This document shows positions 24,446 to 35,037 of a stretch of 64,000 nt of DNA, in pieces. Position numbers and translations under genes: made by a program. Source of the DNA: Parietaria judaica (lineage: Eukaryota > Streptophyta > Magnoliopsida > Rosales > Urticaceae); NCBI GenBank assembly GCA_954871525.1, contig OX940872.1:13725180-13789179 (forward strand), written 5' to 3'. The first letter of the stretch is position 1. Each line of letters starts with the position of its first letter. The notes below the pieces were generated by a model. It worked only from the letters and a program-made list of their open reading frames with translations. It did no database searches and was not told where the DNA came from.

Positions 24446-27400
24446 TCAAGGGTCAATAGGAACGATTATTGGAGCTGGTGGGACAATCTCTTCAATAGGT
24501 GTACAGTCCCAGCCAGCTTCCTTGCTGTAAGATACACTAAAATGCTTTGAAACCCAACTCTCATCCTTTGACTTTCTCTCTCTCGCAAGCTTTCTTTGCT
24601 TCTCTTCAATTGCTTTCTTCGCTTTTGTTGCTTTTGTCCAGTCTTTGTTGAGAATTCCTTGGTTCACCTCATTCCATACTACAGCTGACTCACTTGCCCA
24701 TATACCCTATCCAATTTTGAATGATGATTTGCATATTATTTCAATCTAAATTTTTATGTATGTGGGTCGATTGATTTTACAATACATTCATAAAATAGAG
24801 CTAATCGGGTATTTGATATATAATAGAGATTGAATATATTGTTTACATCTAATAACCAGTGTAAGAGTTATTAACATATATGAGGCTAAAAATCCTCCTT
24901 TATATATATGCAATTATACATAAAAGTTAAGCTAGTAAATACTTGATTTGAAGGAATTATAATAGACGAAAACAGTCCACGGATCATGCATACCTTACGG
25001 TCCTTAACTATAGGTGCTCTAAGTCCCGAAAGAGCTTCTTTTGCATTGTATATAACTCTTGTCTGATCGTTGCTTAAGTCAGTAATACTGATGGTTCTGT
25101 AATCAATAATTACACGGGCTTACAAATTAATATCTAAGGAAAATTTTGGATCTTTGACTAAGAATGCATATATAATGTTGTAAAGAATAAATTAAAATGA
25201 TATGAAAAATATTAAGAAATTATGACACTTACTCGTTCCAAGCGCCATCGATACTGAAAAGAGGCTTCGATGAAGAAGAGTGAAAGAGTTTTCCCTTGAC
25301 TGATTTAGGATTTCCTTTAAGACCAAATAGAGATGATCCACCATAAGTTAACTCGGCTTCGAGCCCTGTTTCGGAACAACGGATTTTTTGTTTGTCTGTC
25401 CATTCCATTCCAGGAATAGGTAAGATCTTCACAAGAATAGTTGGAGCCTTAATTTCATATGTTTCTCTATGATTGAGGAGCTTTAAATTCCTCCTTCCAC
25501 GAGACTCGGCTTTAATATAAGTACCTATATATACCATCAATAATTTATAATGTTAGAAAATTAAGCCTTCTAAATATGTAGCAGAGTTGTATAAAAGCCA
25601 TGCACTAACAAAATAGAACTGAAATATTTTAGAATTATTATGTTTAATTTTTTCGAAGTTTCCATGCGTTTGACAAATATGATAATAATTTATTAAATTA
25701 ATAGTTTCTAATATAATTTACTATATATATATAAAGATTAATCGGGTCGTACCATAAAATTTTGCAGTTGTAGTTTGGCACCACACAAGTTCGATATTAT
25801 CTTTTTCATCTGTTGCATGAAGCGCAGAAACTGGAGGGTGATGAGAAATCTGTTTAATTAATTAAGAGGGTAAAATAATATAGAAATATTAGTAAAAATT
25901 AACATAAACTAAATATAAAAATTAGTGTAAAGTTTGTCAAATTATTACCCATTCTTATGAAAACAATATAAAATCCTGCGATTTTTATGTATGTAGTGTT
26001 AGATAGACACCTCGGGTGGTGTTAAACATAAAAATTTGCATATTAACGATATGACGTCTTCCCATTTTTATAAGACGACAACGATTTTCTCGGATTTCCA
26101 GCCGATAACCTCCTTCCAGAAAGTATTCTACGCCGTATCAATGACTAATCCCGAAATTTGAAGGACTGCTCAACAAAGTTGTCGCGTTATGCTAAATTAC
26201 AGTGATGATGTTACATAATGCTGCTATAGGTACGGGCATATGTCTTGACCAATTGGGACGAACACGCCACGTGTAGGAACGCTCGTCCCACGTGTGTAGA
26301 TGCGCGCATGCAGAAAATCAGTGCCCGGACTAGGGAGGGCGTAGGTTACTCGTATAGTAGTTCTGTTCAAATTTAAAAAAAAAAAAAAAAAAAAAAATTG
26401 TTGGCGTGGGCGCGTATATGCCTAGGCCATAGGCCTGGCCATCCACGGTCCACCCATGGACGCGCGTATTGCCCACACTACCTTCAATTATGGTCTATGT
26501 GGGTATAACTACCACATTTTAGCAACAACATAACCTCGTTATAGTTTGCGCAACTGCGTTATTTAGACCTATAACAAAGAAAAATGTTTTCTGATTTACA
26601 CTTTCTTAGAGAAAATAAGTCTTACCTGTTCAAGAAGAACGTTGAGACTAGCCCGTGAAACGTGATGGGTCTCGCCGAGAATAGGGTTAAATGGGGCAGC
26701 TCCGAATATCATATGTTGTACAGTAGATATGCACCATGCTAACACAGCAATGAACCTCTCTGTTGAATTGTCACCATTGTTGCATTTTCCCAACATTTGA
26801 CTGTTGATGGAATAAACCATCTCACCGTAAATTTGTAGATGTGATTTAGGAAAGTTGAATTGGGCTGGTAGCTACAAAAAAAGAAATATATATATATATA
26901 ATAAAAAACCGTCTAATAGAGAAGAAGATAAATAAAATACTTTCATACTAAGTATGTACGCGTAAAAATTTAAATTTGGTACATATGGAAACTTTATAAA
27001 ATAGTAGTAGACTGAATAATGTATGTCACACAATCAGCTTCAATGCAAGTATGCAACATCAGAACGCTAATTTTACGTTATAATAAAAAACCCAAATCCT
27101 GCAAATCTTCTTATACAGTTTTAACATAGTTACATGTATAGATAAAGTGTGTTATAAATATTTTTATTACTTTATATTATGTTTTAGAAATGTGTATCTT
27201 ATTTTATTTTTTTAAATGATTTTTTAATCAATATTAATAATACGATCTTTAAAAATTATCAAAATAATATAAAAAAATGTTAATAATATCATGCAAATTC
27301 TACTACACTTATATGGCGAATTACGATTAGCAATTAGGGTGTCACACGAGGTATTAACCTTCCACTTCAATGTAGACTGTTTAAATGTGCAATTACAGTT

Positions 27401-27779
27401 TGCAACGTCTCTTATTACCTAATAACTAGAATTTTCGGCTAATCCTAGTGATCAGTTGTGACATGATCGAACCCAATAAGTAAGTGTTCATTCTAAACTT
27501 GTAAGAATGAGAAAGAAAGAAACACTATTAGAATTGAGAAGCACTGAGGTGATCATAAGGTGTAAAGAACTAGCCTGCATGGTGGAGAAATCTGATCCTA
27601 TCCGTACATGCTTGAAGAGACTGAGAATTCGTTGGATAAGATTAGGAGGTTTGTAATTATCACCGCTTGGGTCTCCGTTCGATGAAAAATATGGCTTTGT
27701 CATCACAATCTCGGTCTCTTCGGTCATCTCCTCTTCTTCCTGCAAATCACTCATTTTTCTTTCAAAGCATATCACGCAT
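24446..27779 (-). CDS. ORP copy 2: oxysterol-binding-protein-related protein (ORP3/ORP4-like), altered 5' splice site
   Basis: Exons: 27575-27739, 26626-26871, 25753-25849, 25233-25524, 24994-25096, 24446-24706, with sizes from exon 3 on identical to the other copies and all frames kept. The signature is EQISHHPPVSALHATD; the barrel start is LPAQFNFPKSHLQIYGE. In copies 1 and 3 the start codon is followed directly by a GT intron; here the matching ATG (27777-27779) is followed by AT, so that intron cannot be removed in the usual way. An in-frame ATG at 27754, just inside the former intron, gives a 392-residue protein with five extra residues (SDLQE region) at the start. The exon-2 donor is GC (CAG|GCTAGT). 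Exon 3 is less conserved (AVLAWCISTVQHMIFGAAP). It could be working or drifting; no stop or frameshift is present. Confidence 0.85.
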
Positions 27780-28604
27780 TTGTTTCCTTTGTAGAGGACA
27801 AATTATTAAGGAATATATATATATATATATATATATATATCTTTATAGTTGGTTGAAGGTTGAGAGCATTACTGATCATAGAGAAAGATGCAACATGGTA
27901 CACCATCAATAAAACATGTGATTAATAAGGAATTGTGTATTAAAGTATCATGTAAGATGGTTGGTGACAAAAATAAATATTTTGGACCAAAGTAGTTGAT
28001 GGCATTAAGAGGTGCAAGCTGTGCAAGGTATGGCTCGATTTACAATCCAACTTTACTCAATTCAAACAGATCTATTGGTGGATTTTTCCAAGAATTTTCA
28101 TCCCTGTAAACGGAGATAACGGGGAATCATGGAAAAAGAATAATCTACATAAGTGACAAAGATGAAATTTAGCCATATTTGTTGTTGCTCTTGCGGTGTG
28201 CGAATTTTATAATTTTTTTGGGATATCAAACGCTCTGATGTTCTTCCAAAGGTCATGACTACAAACCGGTTACGGTTGAAGCCGTTGTTTCATGTACTGC
28301 GTGATGCGGGATTGCCTCAATTGTTAGAGAGATTGTTGCTGGTCAGAAATCGCATGGCCTCACACTGCTAGATCTTCGTTGGCAATGGTATGGCGGCTTT
28401 TCGACTATTCCTTGGGTAGGGAGCAGGGAGAAGACAGTTTTTCTTTGCCTCTTGGAGTAGGGATTTAAGTCCTATAAGTGTTTAATCGTGTTTAACCCTG
28501 AACCACATATAAATAGACTTAAGATTTTTTAACTTAACTAATTTTATTTACTATCTAAGCTTATTAAGTAATTAATTAATCTAATTAATTAATAGTGCCC
28601 ACGT
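27780..28604. other. Upstream region of ORP copy 2 with an unidentified open frame
   Basis: An AT microsatellite (27816-27840) lies next to the altered start region of ORP copy 2. From 28219 to 28371 (plus) 51 codons stay open, encoding a basic, leucine-rich peptide (for example LKPLFHVLRDAGLPQLLERL). It has no start codon context and I do not recognise it; it may be a gene or LINE fragment. The rest is featureless. Confidence 0.45.
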
Positions 28605-31600
28605 GTGCTTTTTTTAGTCTTTGGGCATAAAGTTAATCATCGTCCCCACACCCCCTTACTACACCGATCGAGATTGACTCTTCTTCTCATGCAACTGTGC
28701 TCGGGGGAAACCTTTGCCACCAAGCTGACTCGAGACGCTATGGAGGGAACAAGCGACGAAGGCAGGAGGCAGATTTCTCTCAGAGAGATGTCACAAGGGA
28801 CCTGGAGAGGTCTGTCTCTGACTTGTCTGGAACCAGGTCTGAAGTGGGGGCTGATGGGAATATTTCTGCATAAGGAGATGACAGCGGGAGGTTGGATTCA
28901 AGACAAAGACAATCGGCGGTGCACCTTCGGTGCACTGTCCGGGATCAATGAAAACGATATGTTGGAACGCTCGGGGATTGTGTAATCCCGGAGCGACAAG
29001 CCACTTACGAAGGCTAATCCGTGAGTCGAAACCGGACGTCCTCTTTATATCGGAAACGAAATTAAGAGGCGCCCGTATGGAAAATTTAAAATGGAAATTG
29101 GGGTATGCAAATGGATTTGGAGTCAGTTCTCAGGGGCTCAGCGGAGGACTCCATATCCTCTGGAACGATCGGGTCGATGTCACTGTTCGCAGCTTCAACA
29201 ATCGGCACATTGACACTTCTGTCACAGATGAGGCGGGGACCGCTTTTAGGTTTACTGGGTTTTATGGTGAACCGATGGAAGCAGCTCGTCATCTCTCGTG
29301 GGACTTGCTGAAGAGGATCCACAACAATGATAACAGCCCGTGGCTCTGTGCTGGGGACTTCAATGAGACGTTAAGCGAGTTCGAGCACCAGAGCAGAGCA
29401 AGGCGTCGTCCCACAAATATGGCTCGATTCGCCCACACGCTGGAGGTATGTGAACTCGTAGACTTGGGATTTCAAGGAGATATCTTCACATGGAGTAATA
29501 TGCAGGTTGGGGATTCCAATGTTCAATCCCGTCTAGATAGAGCGTGTGCCAATGAGGCATGGAAGCGCCTGTTTCCAGTGGGAATGGTGAAGGTCCTGGG
29601 ATTTTGGGGTTCAGATCACAGGGCAATTCTTATTGACACAGATATTGGCCCGTTGCCGATTAACAACGGTCCGATGGAATCTAGTCGATGGGCTTTCAAG
29701 CCTGCTTGGTTGCTTTTAGAAAACTGTGCAGATATTCTTAAGGAGGCTTGGACGTCCAATTGTGGTGATAGGATTGGAAGGGGCTGCGCTGCGGGTTTAT
29801 CAGGATGCAAAGACGCCCTCCGGAATTGGGCTCGGTCTTCTCTGGGGAATCGGGAAAGGCAGATTCGGTTCCTCTCCGGGAAAATTGATCGGACCCTCAG
29901 GGAGACTCTCACACCATCTATTAAGCTTGAGTTGAAGAAATGGTCGATAGAGCGAGATTCGCTTATGCTTGTGGAGGACTATTATTGGAACCAACGAGCG
30001 AGAGCAGATTGGCTCCAAAACGGGGACAGGAATACATCGTACTTTCACGCTCGAGATAAACGGCGGAAAACCCAAAATTCTATTCGTGGCATCCTCAATG
30101 AATCGGGGGAGTGGGTCTCGTTGGGAAAAGAAGTTAGAGAGGTGTTTGAAAGGTATTTCAAGGATATCTTCGGTTCGAATGGAGCCTCGGAAAACGATTT
30201 CCAAGTGATTACGCGAGAGGATGTGAAATCGATCTCGCCCATCCAACGGGAGTTATCAGAAGAGGTATTTATGGGTGATGAAGTTGACTCGGCTTTGTTC
30301 TCCTTGGGCCCTCGCAAGGCCCCCAGGCCCGATGGCTTCCACGCCATCTTTTTCCAAAAGTTTTGGGAGACAGTAGGCCCTGGGGTGCGAAAGGAAGCGG
30401 TGGATATTCTTAACGGCAAGGCTAGCATGAGAGCTTGGAACGCTACAAACATTGTCCTCATTCCCAAGATAAAGAATCCTTCTCGCGTCCAAGATTTTTG
30501 CCCAATAAGCCTATGCAACGTCCTCCTCAAAGTGGTTACAAAAGTTGTGGCAAACCGGCTAAAAGGTGCCCTTTCGTCCCGAGAACCAAAGCGCATTTGT
30601 TCTCGGGTGCCTCATCACGGACAATGCCGCGATAGCATTTGAACTCCTCCACTCCCTCAAGAGACTTCCTAAACCGTAAGAAAGGGGCGCTAGCTATTAA
30701 ACTCGACATGAGTAAAGCCTTTGATCGAGTTGAGTGGGAATTTTTATATGCGATGCTTAGAAGATTGGGCTTTGGAGAACGGGTGATATCCGCTGTTCGG
30801 GATTGCATTTCCACATCCAAGCTTTCTGTGGTCATTAACGGTCGGATCGGCGGGTATTTCTCCCCGGAAAGGGGGCTCCGTCAAGGTTGTCCCCTCTCCC
30901 CATATTTGTTCCTTGTGTGCGCGGAAGGTCTTTCCGCTCTCATAAGGGGACAAGAGAGGCTCGGCCTTCTCCGTGGCTTTGCGTGTCGGCCCCACGCACC
31001 TCCGGTGACGCACCTCCTCTTCGCGGATGATAGCATCCTCTTTTGCGAGGCAAATGTCGTGTGCTGCCTAGCTATTCGCTCTATTTTGGAATTGTACGAA
31101 AAGGGGACGGGCCAAAGGGTGAATATGGATAAATCAATGGCTTGTTCCTCTAACAATATCATCGCCGCCGAAGCTAGTCGATTGACTCAAATCCTCGGTA
31201 TCCGAAGACAAATGCAAGATACATTGGAAGACAAATGCAAGATACATTGGAAGCGATGGGAAGCTATTGCAAAACAAAAAGTGGAGGGTGGCCTCGGGTT
31301 TAAAAATCTTGGGGATTTTAATCGTGCTCTTCTCGGGCGTCTCACGTGGCACATTATCCAAAATCCAGAGTGTCTCCTAGCTCGTGTCCTCAAAGCAAAA
31401 TACTTTCCGAATTCATCGGCGATTGACTTCGAGTGCAAAGGACATTTCTCGTTCCTATGCAAAAGCCTTTGTTGGGGGACGGGATCTTGTCCGTTGGGGG
31501 ATTAGGTGGCAAGTGGGGGAAGGAAACCTAAGAGTCTTTAACTATCCTTGGATCTCGAGGGCCGGGGCCTTTAAGGTGTTTTCGGAGCAACCGGAGGACG

Positions 31601-32849
31601 GATACCCTTGGCGTGTAGCCGATCTTATCTCCAACGGTGAATGGAAAAAGGATCTAGTGGAAGCCTTAATGTCTCGCTACGACGCCGAGGCGATCCTAAA
31701 AATCCCATTGGGGCGGGAAAGTAGGCAAGACCGGATCACGTGGCATTTTGAGAAAAATGGCATTTACTCCGTGAGATCCGCCTACCGGCTTGCTAGGGCG
31801 GAGTCCATTGGTGGCCCCTCCGGCTCGGCGAGCCTTGAGCGGAGTTGGTGGAGGAAGTTGTGGGGCCTCCAAATCCCGCCGAAGGTCAAGCACTTCGTGT
31901 GGCGCGTTTGGTTTGAAACTCTTCCGACCTATGGGGCTCTCCGGAGACGGGGTGTGGAATGCTTGCCGTTTTGCAACTTTTGTGGGGCCCTCCCGGAAGA
32001 CGCATTCCATGCTTTATGGGGCTGCGAAAGGGCTAAAGCAATTTGGGAATCCTCATCCCTACAACGGTGGAGCGAGAAAACCGGAGAAGTCCCCTTCCGA
32101 GAGCTTTGTTTCCGTTCTCTTGGAACCCTTTCCAATCCGAACATCGAGCTTTTCTGCGGGCTTTTGTGGACGTCATGGTCGGACCGCAATTTGCGTCTCT
32201 TTGAAAACAAGGCCAAGCTTCCTGAAGCATGGGTTTCAGAGTGGGAGGTGTGGCTTGCTGACTTCAAAAAAAACTTAAGTCTTCCGGGTGGCACGATCGG
32301 GAACAAAACAGACCAACAAGATAGGTGGATTCGGCCGGGTTTTGGAGGGCTGAAATTGAATGTAGATGCTGCCTGGGATGTGGTTTCAGGGCGTGCTGCA
32401 ACCGGAGCTGTGATCAGAGACCACATGGGTTCGGTTATGGGGGTGCAGGCAGTCTCATTCAACTGTGTGGAGTCAGCGCTGACTAGGGAATGCTTGACGA
32501 TCAGACAGGGACTGCTCTTCGCTCAAAGCCAAGGCTGGCGTATAGAGGCGGTTGAGTCCGACTACGCCCGAGCTACGAAGCTCATTAACGACGGGAACTT
32601 TAGAGGTATTCAAGGGCCGATCGTGGAGGATATTAGGACGCTAACTGCGACAGCTGGCGGCTCCGGAATATGCAGGTGGATCCCGAGGATATGCAACGAT
32701 GTCGCTCATGCTATAGCGAAGAAACGATTGCTCGATTTGTCAAAGGATTTTTGGTGTTTTAATTGCCCGAGTTGGCTTGTAAGCGCAGCTATTAGGGATT
32801 TTCCTCCCTCAGATTAATATATGAAAGTTATTTTCCCTCAAAAAAAAAA
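28605..32849 (+). mobile_element. L1-type LINE, nearly full length but decayed
   Basis: The region holds a LINE ORF2 in order: apurinic-type endonuclease, reverse transcriptase, zinc-knuckle-like zf-RVT and a terminal RNase H, then an A run at 32840-32849. Upstream 28605-28947 is probably the end of ORF1 in broken frames. The 5' boundary is not defined and no target duplication was found; the right flank is cut 25 bp later by the target duplication of the foldback element at 32884, which may have split it. Confidence 0.85.
28948..32817 (+). pseudogene. LINE ORF2 (endonuclease, reverse transcriptase, RNase H), frameshifted
   Basis: The start MKTICWNARGL opens an L1-type endonuclease; SETKL, AGDFNETL and GSDHRAILI carry its catalytic motifs. 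Reverse transcriptase follows: RKAPRPDGF, CPISLCNV, KLDMSKAFDRVEW, RQGCPLSPYLF and the catalytic LLFADDSILF (about 31015-31044). The frame breaks around 30570-30680 and again near 31470. Between the RT and the downstream domain a stretch is missing and a 23-bp tandem duplication occupies the join (31207-31252). The zf-RVT part is PPKVKHFVWRVW with CNFCGALPEDAFHALWGC; the RNase H part has NVDAAWD, RECLTIRQGL and VESDYA. It cannot make a complete protein. Confidence 0.88.
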
Positions 32850-33421
32850 TCATCTTGGCCCAATTCTCGCCTTATATTTTTAAGGTCAATCCGAGCAAAA
32901 GTACCATTAGTTTCAAAATATGTCCCACTAAGTACCTATTCTTTTATTTGCTAGGACAAAGTTCCTATTCTCTTGATTTGTACCTTCCGTCCCCTTCTGA
33001 TACTAAATCCACGCGTCGCCTTCATAAACTCTCCCTTTCTCTCCTCTCTCTCTCACACAGCTCGTACATGGCTTCGAGAGCTTGGACAGTTTCAGAAGTT
33101 GCGACACGAACACTAAGCTTAAACCCTGAACTCCATAGCCTCTCTGTTTCTAAAATCCAAACCTTACTATGTTCTTCCATTAATTCACTCCTAATGAGGA
33201 GAATTACTCGGCTCGAAAGACCACAGATTTAATGCATGTATAACATTATTTTACAAAATCAAATGAAATCCTGGTTCGATCGTTTCCTCTGCTGCATCAG
33301 GGAGAAGCTATGGCTGAGAATAATTTGACTTCGAGCTACAAAAACAAACCCATTTGCCTATGAACTGGACTTTTCTTTTTAACATATTGATGATTATTTG
33401 AGTATTTGCTCCTTACGCATT

Positions 33422-33550
33422 TGGGATCACAGGAAGCTTTTGATTCTCGTCGTTCTGATAGTTTTTCTGACGCCGCTCTGTGCGTTAAAGAAGATCGAGT
33501 CTCTGAGCTTGACTTCCGCCGCTTCAGCGGTCCTCGCTGTAGGTTTCGTA
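33422..33550 (+). pseudogene. Captured exon resembling a vacuolar amino-acid transporter (AVT6-like)
   Basis: A 43-codon stretch encodes two hydrophobic segments around a basic linker (LLILVVLIVFLTPLC, then LKKIESLSLTSAASAVLAV). The phrase PLCALKKIESLSLTSAAS fits the PL-LKRIDSLR-TSA-SVALA region of plant AVT6/SNAT-type amino-acid permeases. Neighbouring exons are missing, and a later stop follows at 33596. It lies in an inverted-repeat transposon, so it is best explained as captured. Family call from recognition only. Confidence 0.5.
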
Positions 33551-33885
33551 TCCCTCTCTCTCAATCCTTATCATTTTAAAGATTCAAGTAACATATAAGT
33601 CAATTTCAGCCACTAACATGTACAAAACCCAGATACTAGTGAAGCGAAGAAAAAAGATAAGGAATTGCCCAGATAACAATGTCGAATTTAAAATTACAGG
33701 AAATCTGCCCAAATAAGGAAGAATATATATATATATATATTATTAATCGGAGTTGATGCAGTTTGTTGATCAAAATAGTCAATGTGGAATGGGAGTTGGT
33801 TCTCGCTACCAGGCATCGGACATGTGCTTATGGTGGAAGGAAGCGCAGCGACTTATGGAGGCGATGCGTGGCATTTAGTTACACA

Positions 33886-34178
33886 TAGAGCTGAAACTCG
33901 CGACTTCGCGAGCCGTCGCGACTCAGTCGCCAAAAGTCGCCATTGTAGACGTCGCGATGCGTCGCGATCCTTCACGTCGCGATGGCAGAGAGAGAGAGAG
34001 AGAGAGAGAACGTGAGACAGCGAGAGAGAGGGGAAAGAGAGAGGGAAGGAATCGCGATTAAACGCGCGCGTCGCGACTCGTCGCGACTCAAACCCGTGCG
34101 TCGCGATTCGTCGCGATGCCCTGTCAGTCGTCGCGACTCGTCGCGATTCGGTGTCAGTCGTCGCCACCCGCAGCTCTA
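33886..34178. mobile_element. hAT-type MITE rich in TCGCGA palindromes, second copy
   Basis: 293 bp with an exact 8-bp duplication GTTACACA (33878-33885 and 34179-34186). Ends are TAGAGCTG and CAGCTCTA. It holds thirteen TCGCGA palindromes plus a GA microsatellite (about 33988-34010). It has the same design as 2545-2827, but internal order and number of motifs differ, so it is a sister rather than a recent identical copy. Confidence 0.92.
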
Positions 34179-35037
34179 GTTACACAGAAGGGGAGGGAAG
34201 GTTGACGGATGGTACGAATCAAGAGAATAGGAATTTGTCCTAGCAAATAAAACAAGGGTAAAATGCGGTCAAAGTACCTAATGTTTATATTTTTTGTGAT
34301 TGTGTACACAATCTTTTTTTTTGGTGGCTAAAGTACGTAAATTTTATTCTGTTAAGGAATTTGGTTTCATCCGTCAAACTCTGTTAGTGGTGTTTTAGAT
34401 ATTGGACAAATTGCGGCTAAAGTACCAAATGTTTCAAAAAAATTGAATTATGTACCTAAATTTTTTTAAAGTTGTTTCTGTTATAAAAGTTGGTTTCTCC
34501 CGTCAAGTCACATGCCTTTGACCGCCACATAATTTATTTATTTTTTAATCATTAAACAAATATAATCTAATAATAATTAAAATTAAATTTATAAAATAAT
34601 TTAATGAGGTTATAAAACTTGTATTATGTTACAAAGAATTAAATTTATTTAGTTATTCAATATTATTAAAATAAAAATCTACACCATTGATAAAAACACC
34701 CTTAAACAATTTTTTTTACGCATGGATTAATATATTTGTGTTCGTCTTTAATGCGTAACTATAGTAATATGTTAATTTAAAAGTATAAGATTCATTTTTG
34801 TAAAAAAATATTTTTTTAAGACAAGCTTGTTACGCATTAAAGACGAACATAAATATATTAATCCATGTGTAAAAAAAATTGTTTAAGGGTATTTTTTAAA
34901 TTAATATATTACTATAGTTACGCATTAAAGACGAACATAAAATTATTAAATATATTAATCCATTTTTAAAAAAATTTGCTTAAGGGTATTTTTATTTATG
35001 GTGTAGATTTTTGTTTTAATAATACCGAATAACTAAA

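Larger units (their letters stand above)
32930..34257. mobile_element. Inverted-repeat element inside the foldback left arm, carrying gene pieces
   Basis: Inverted arms of about 60 bp are centred on TTTTATTTGCTAGGACAAA (left, near 32938) and its inverse (right, near 34250). The inside is not repetitive: a CT-rich, 5'-UTR-like leader (33020-33067), an ATG-led frame 33068-33232 (55 codons, starting MASRAWTVSEVATRTLSL, family unknown), an amino-acid-transporter-like exon (33422-33550), a short AT repeat (33725-33740) and an hAT MITE. The architecture is that of a Pack-type transposon with captured exons. Exact ends and target duplication are not resolved. Confidence 0.65.

Noticed and set aside
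26223..26400. Retroposon ending in a long A run in intron 3 of ORP copy 2
   Set aside because: A 20-plus A run follows a GC-richer stretch, but I found no flanking duplication, box A/B or known 3' end.
29086..32462. Many antisense frames across the LINE
   Set aside because: Shadows of the LINE coding strand.
33886..34178. Regular short palindromes reminiscent of a CRISPR array
   Set aside because: Unit spacing is irregular, there are no unique spacers, and the block is bounded by hAT ends in a plant genome.
33853..34179. Overlapping Arg/Ser-rich frames on both strands
   Set aside because: Products of the second TCGCGA MITE and its GA repeat, open on both strands because of the repeat, not coding.
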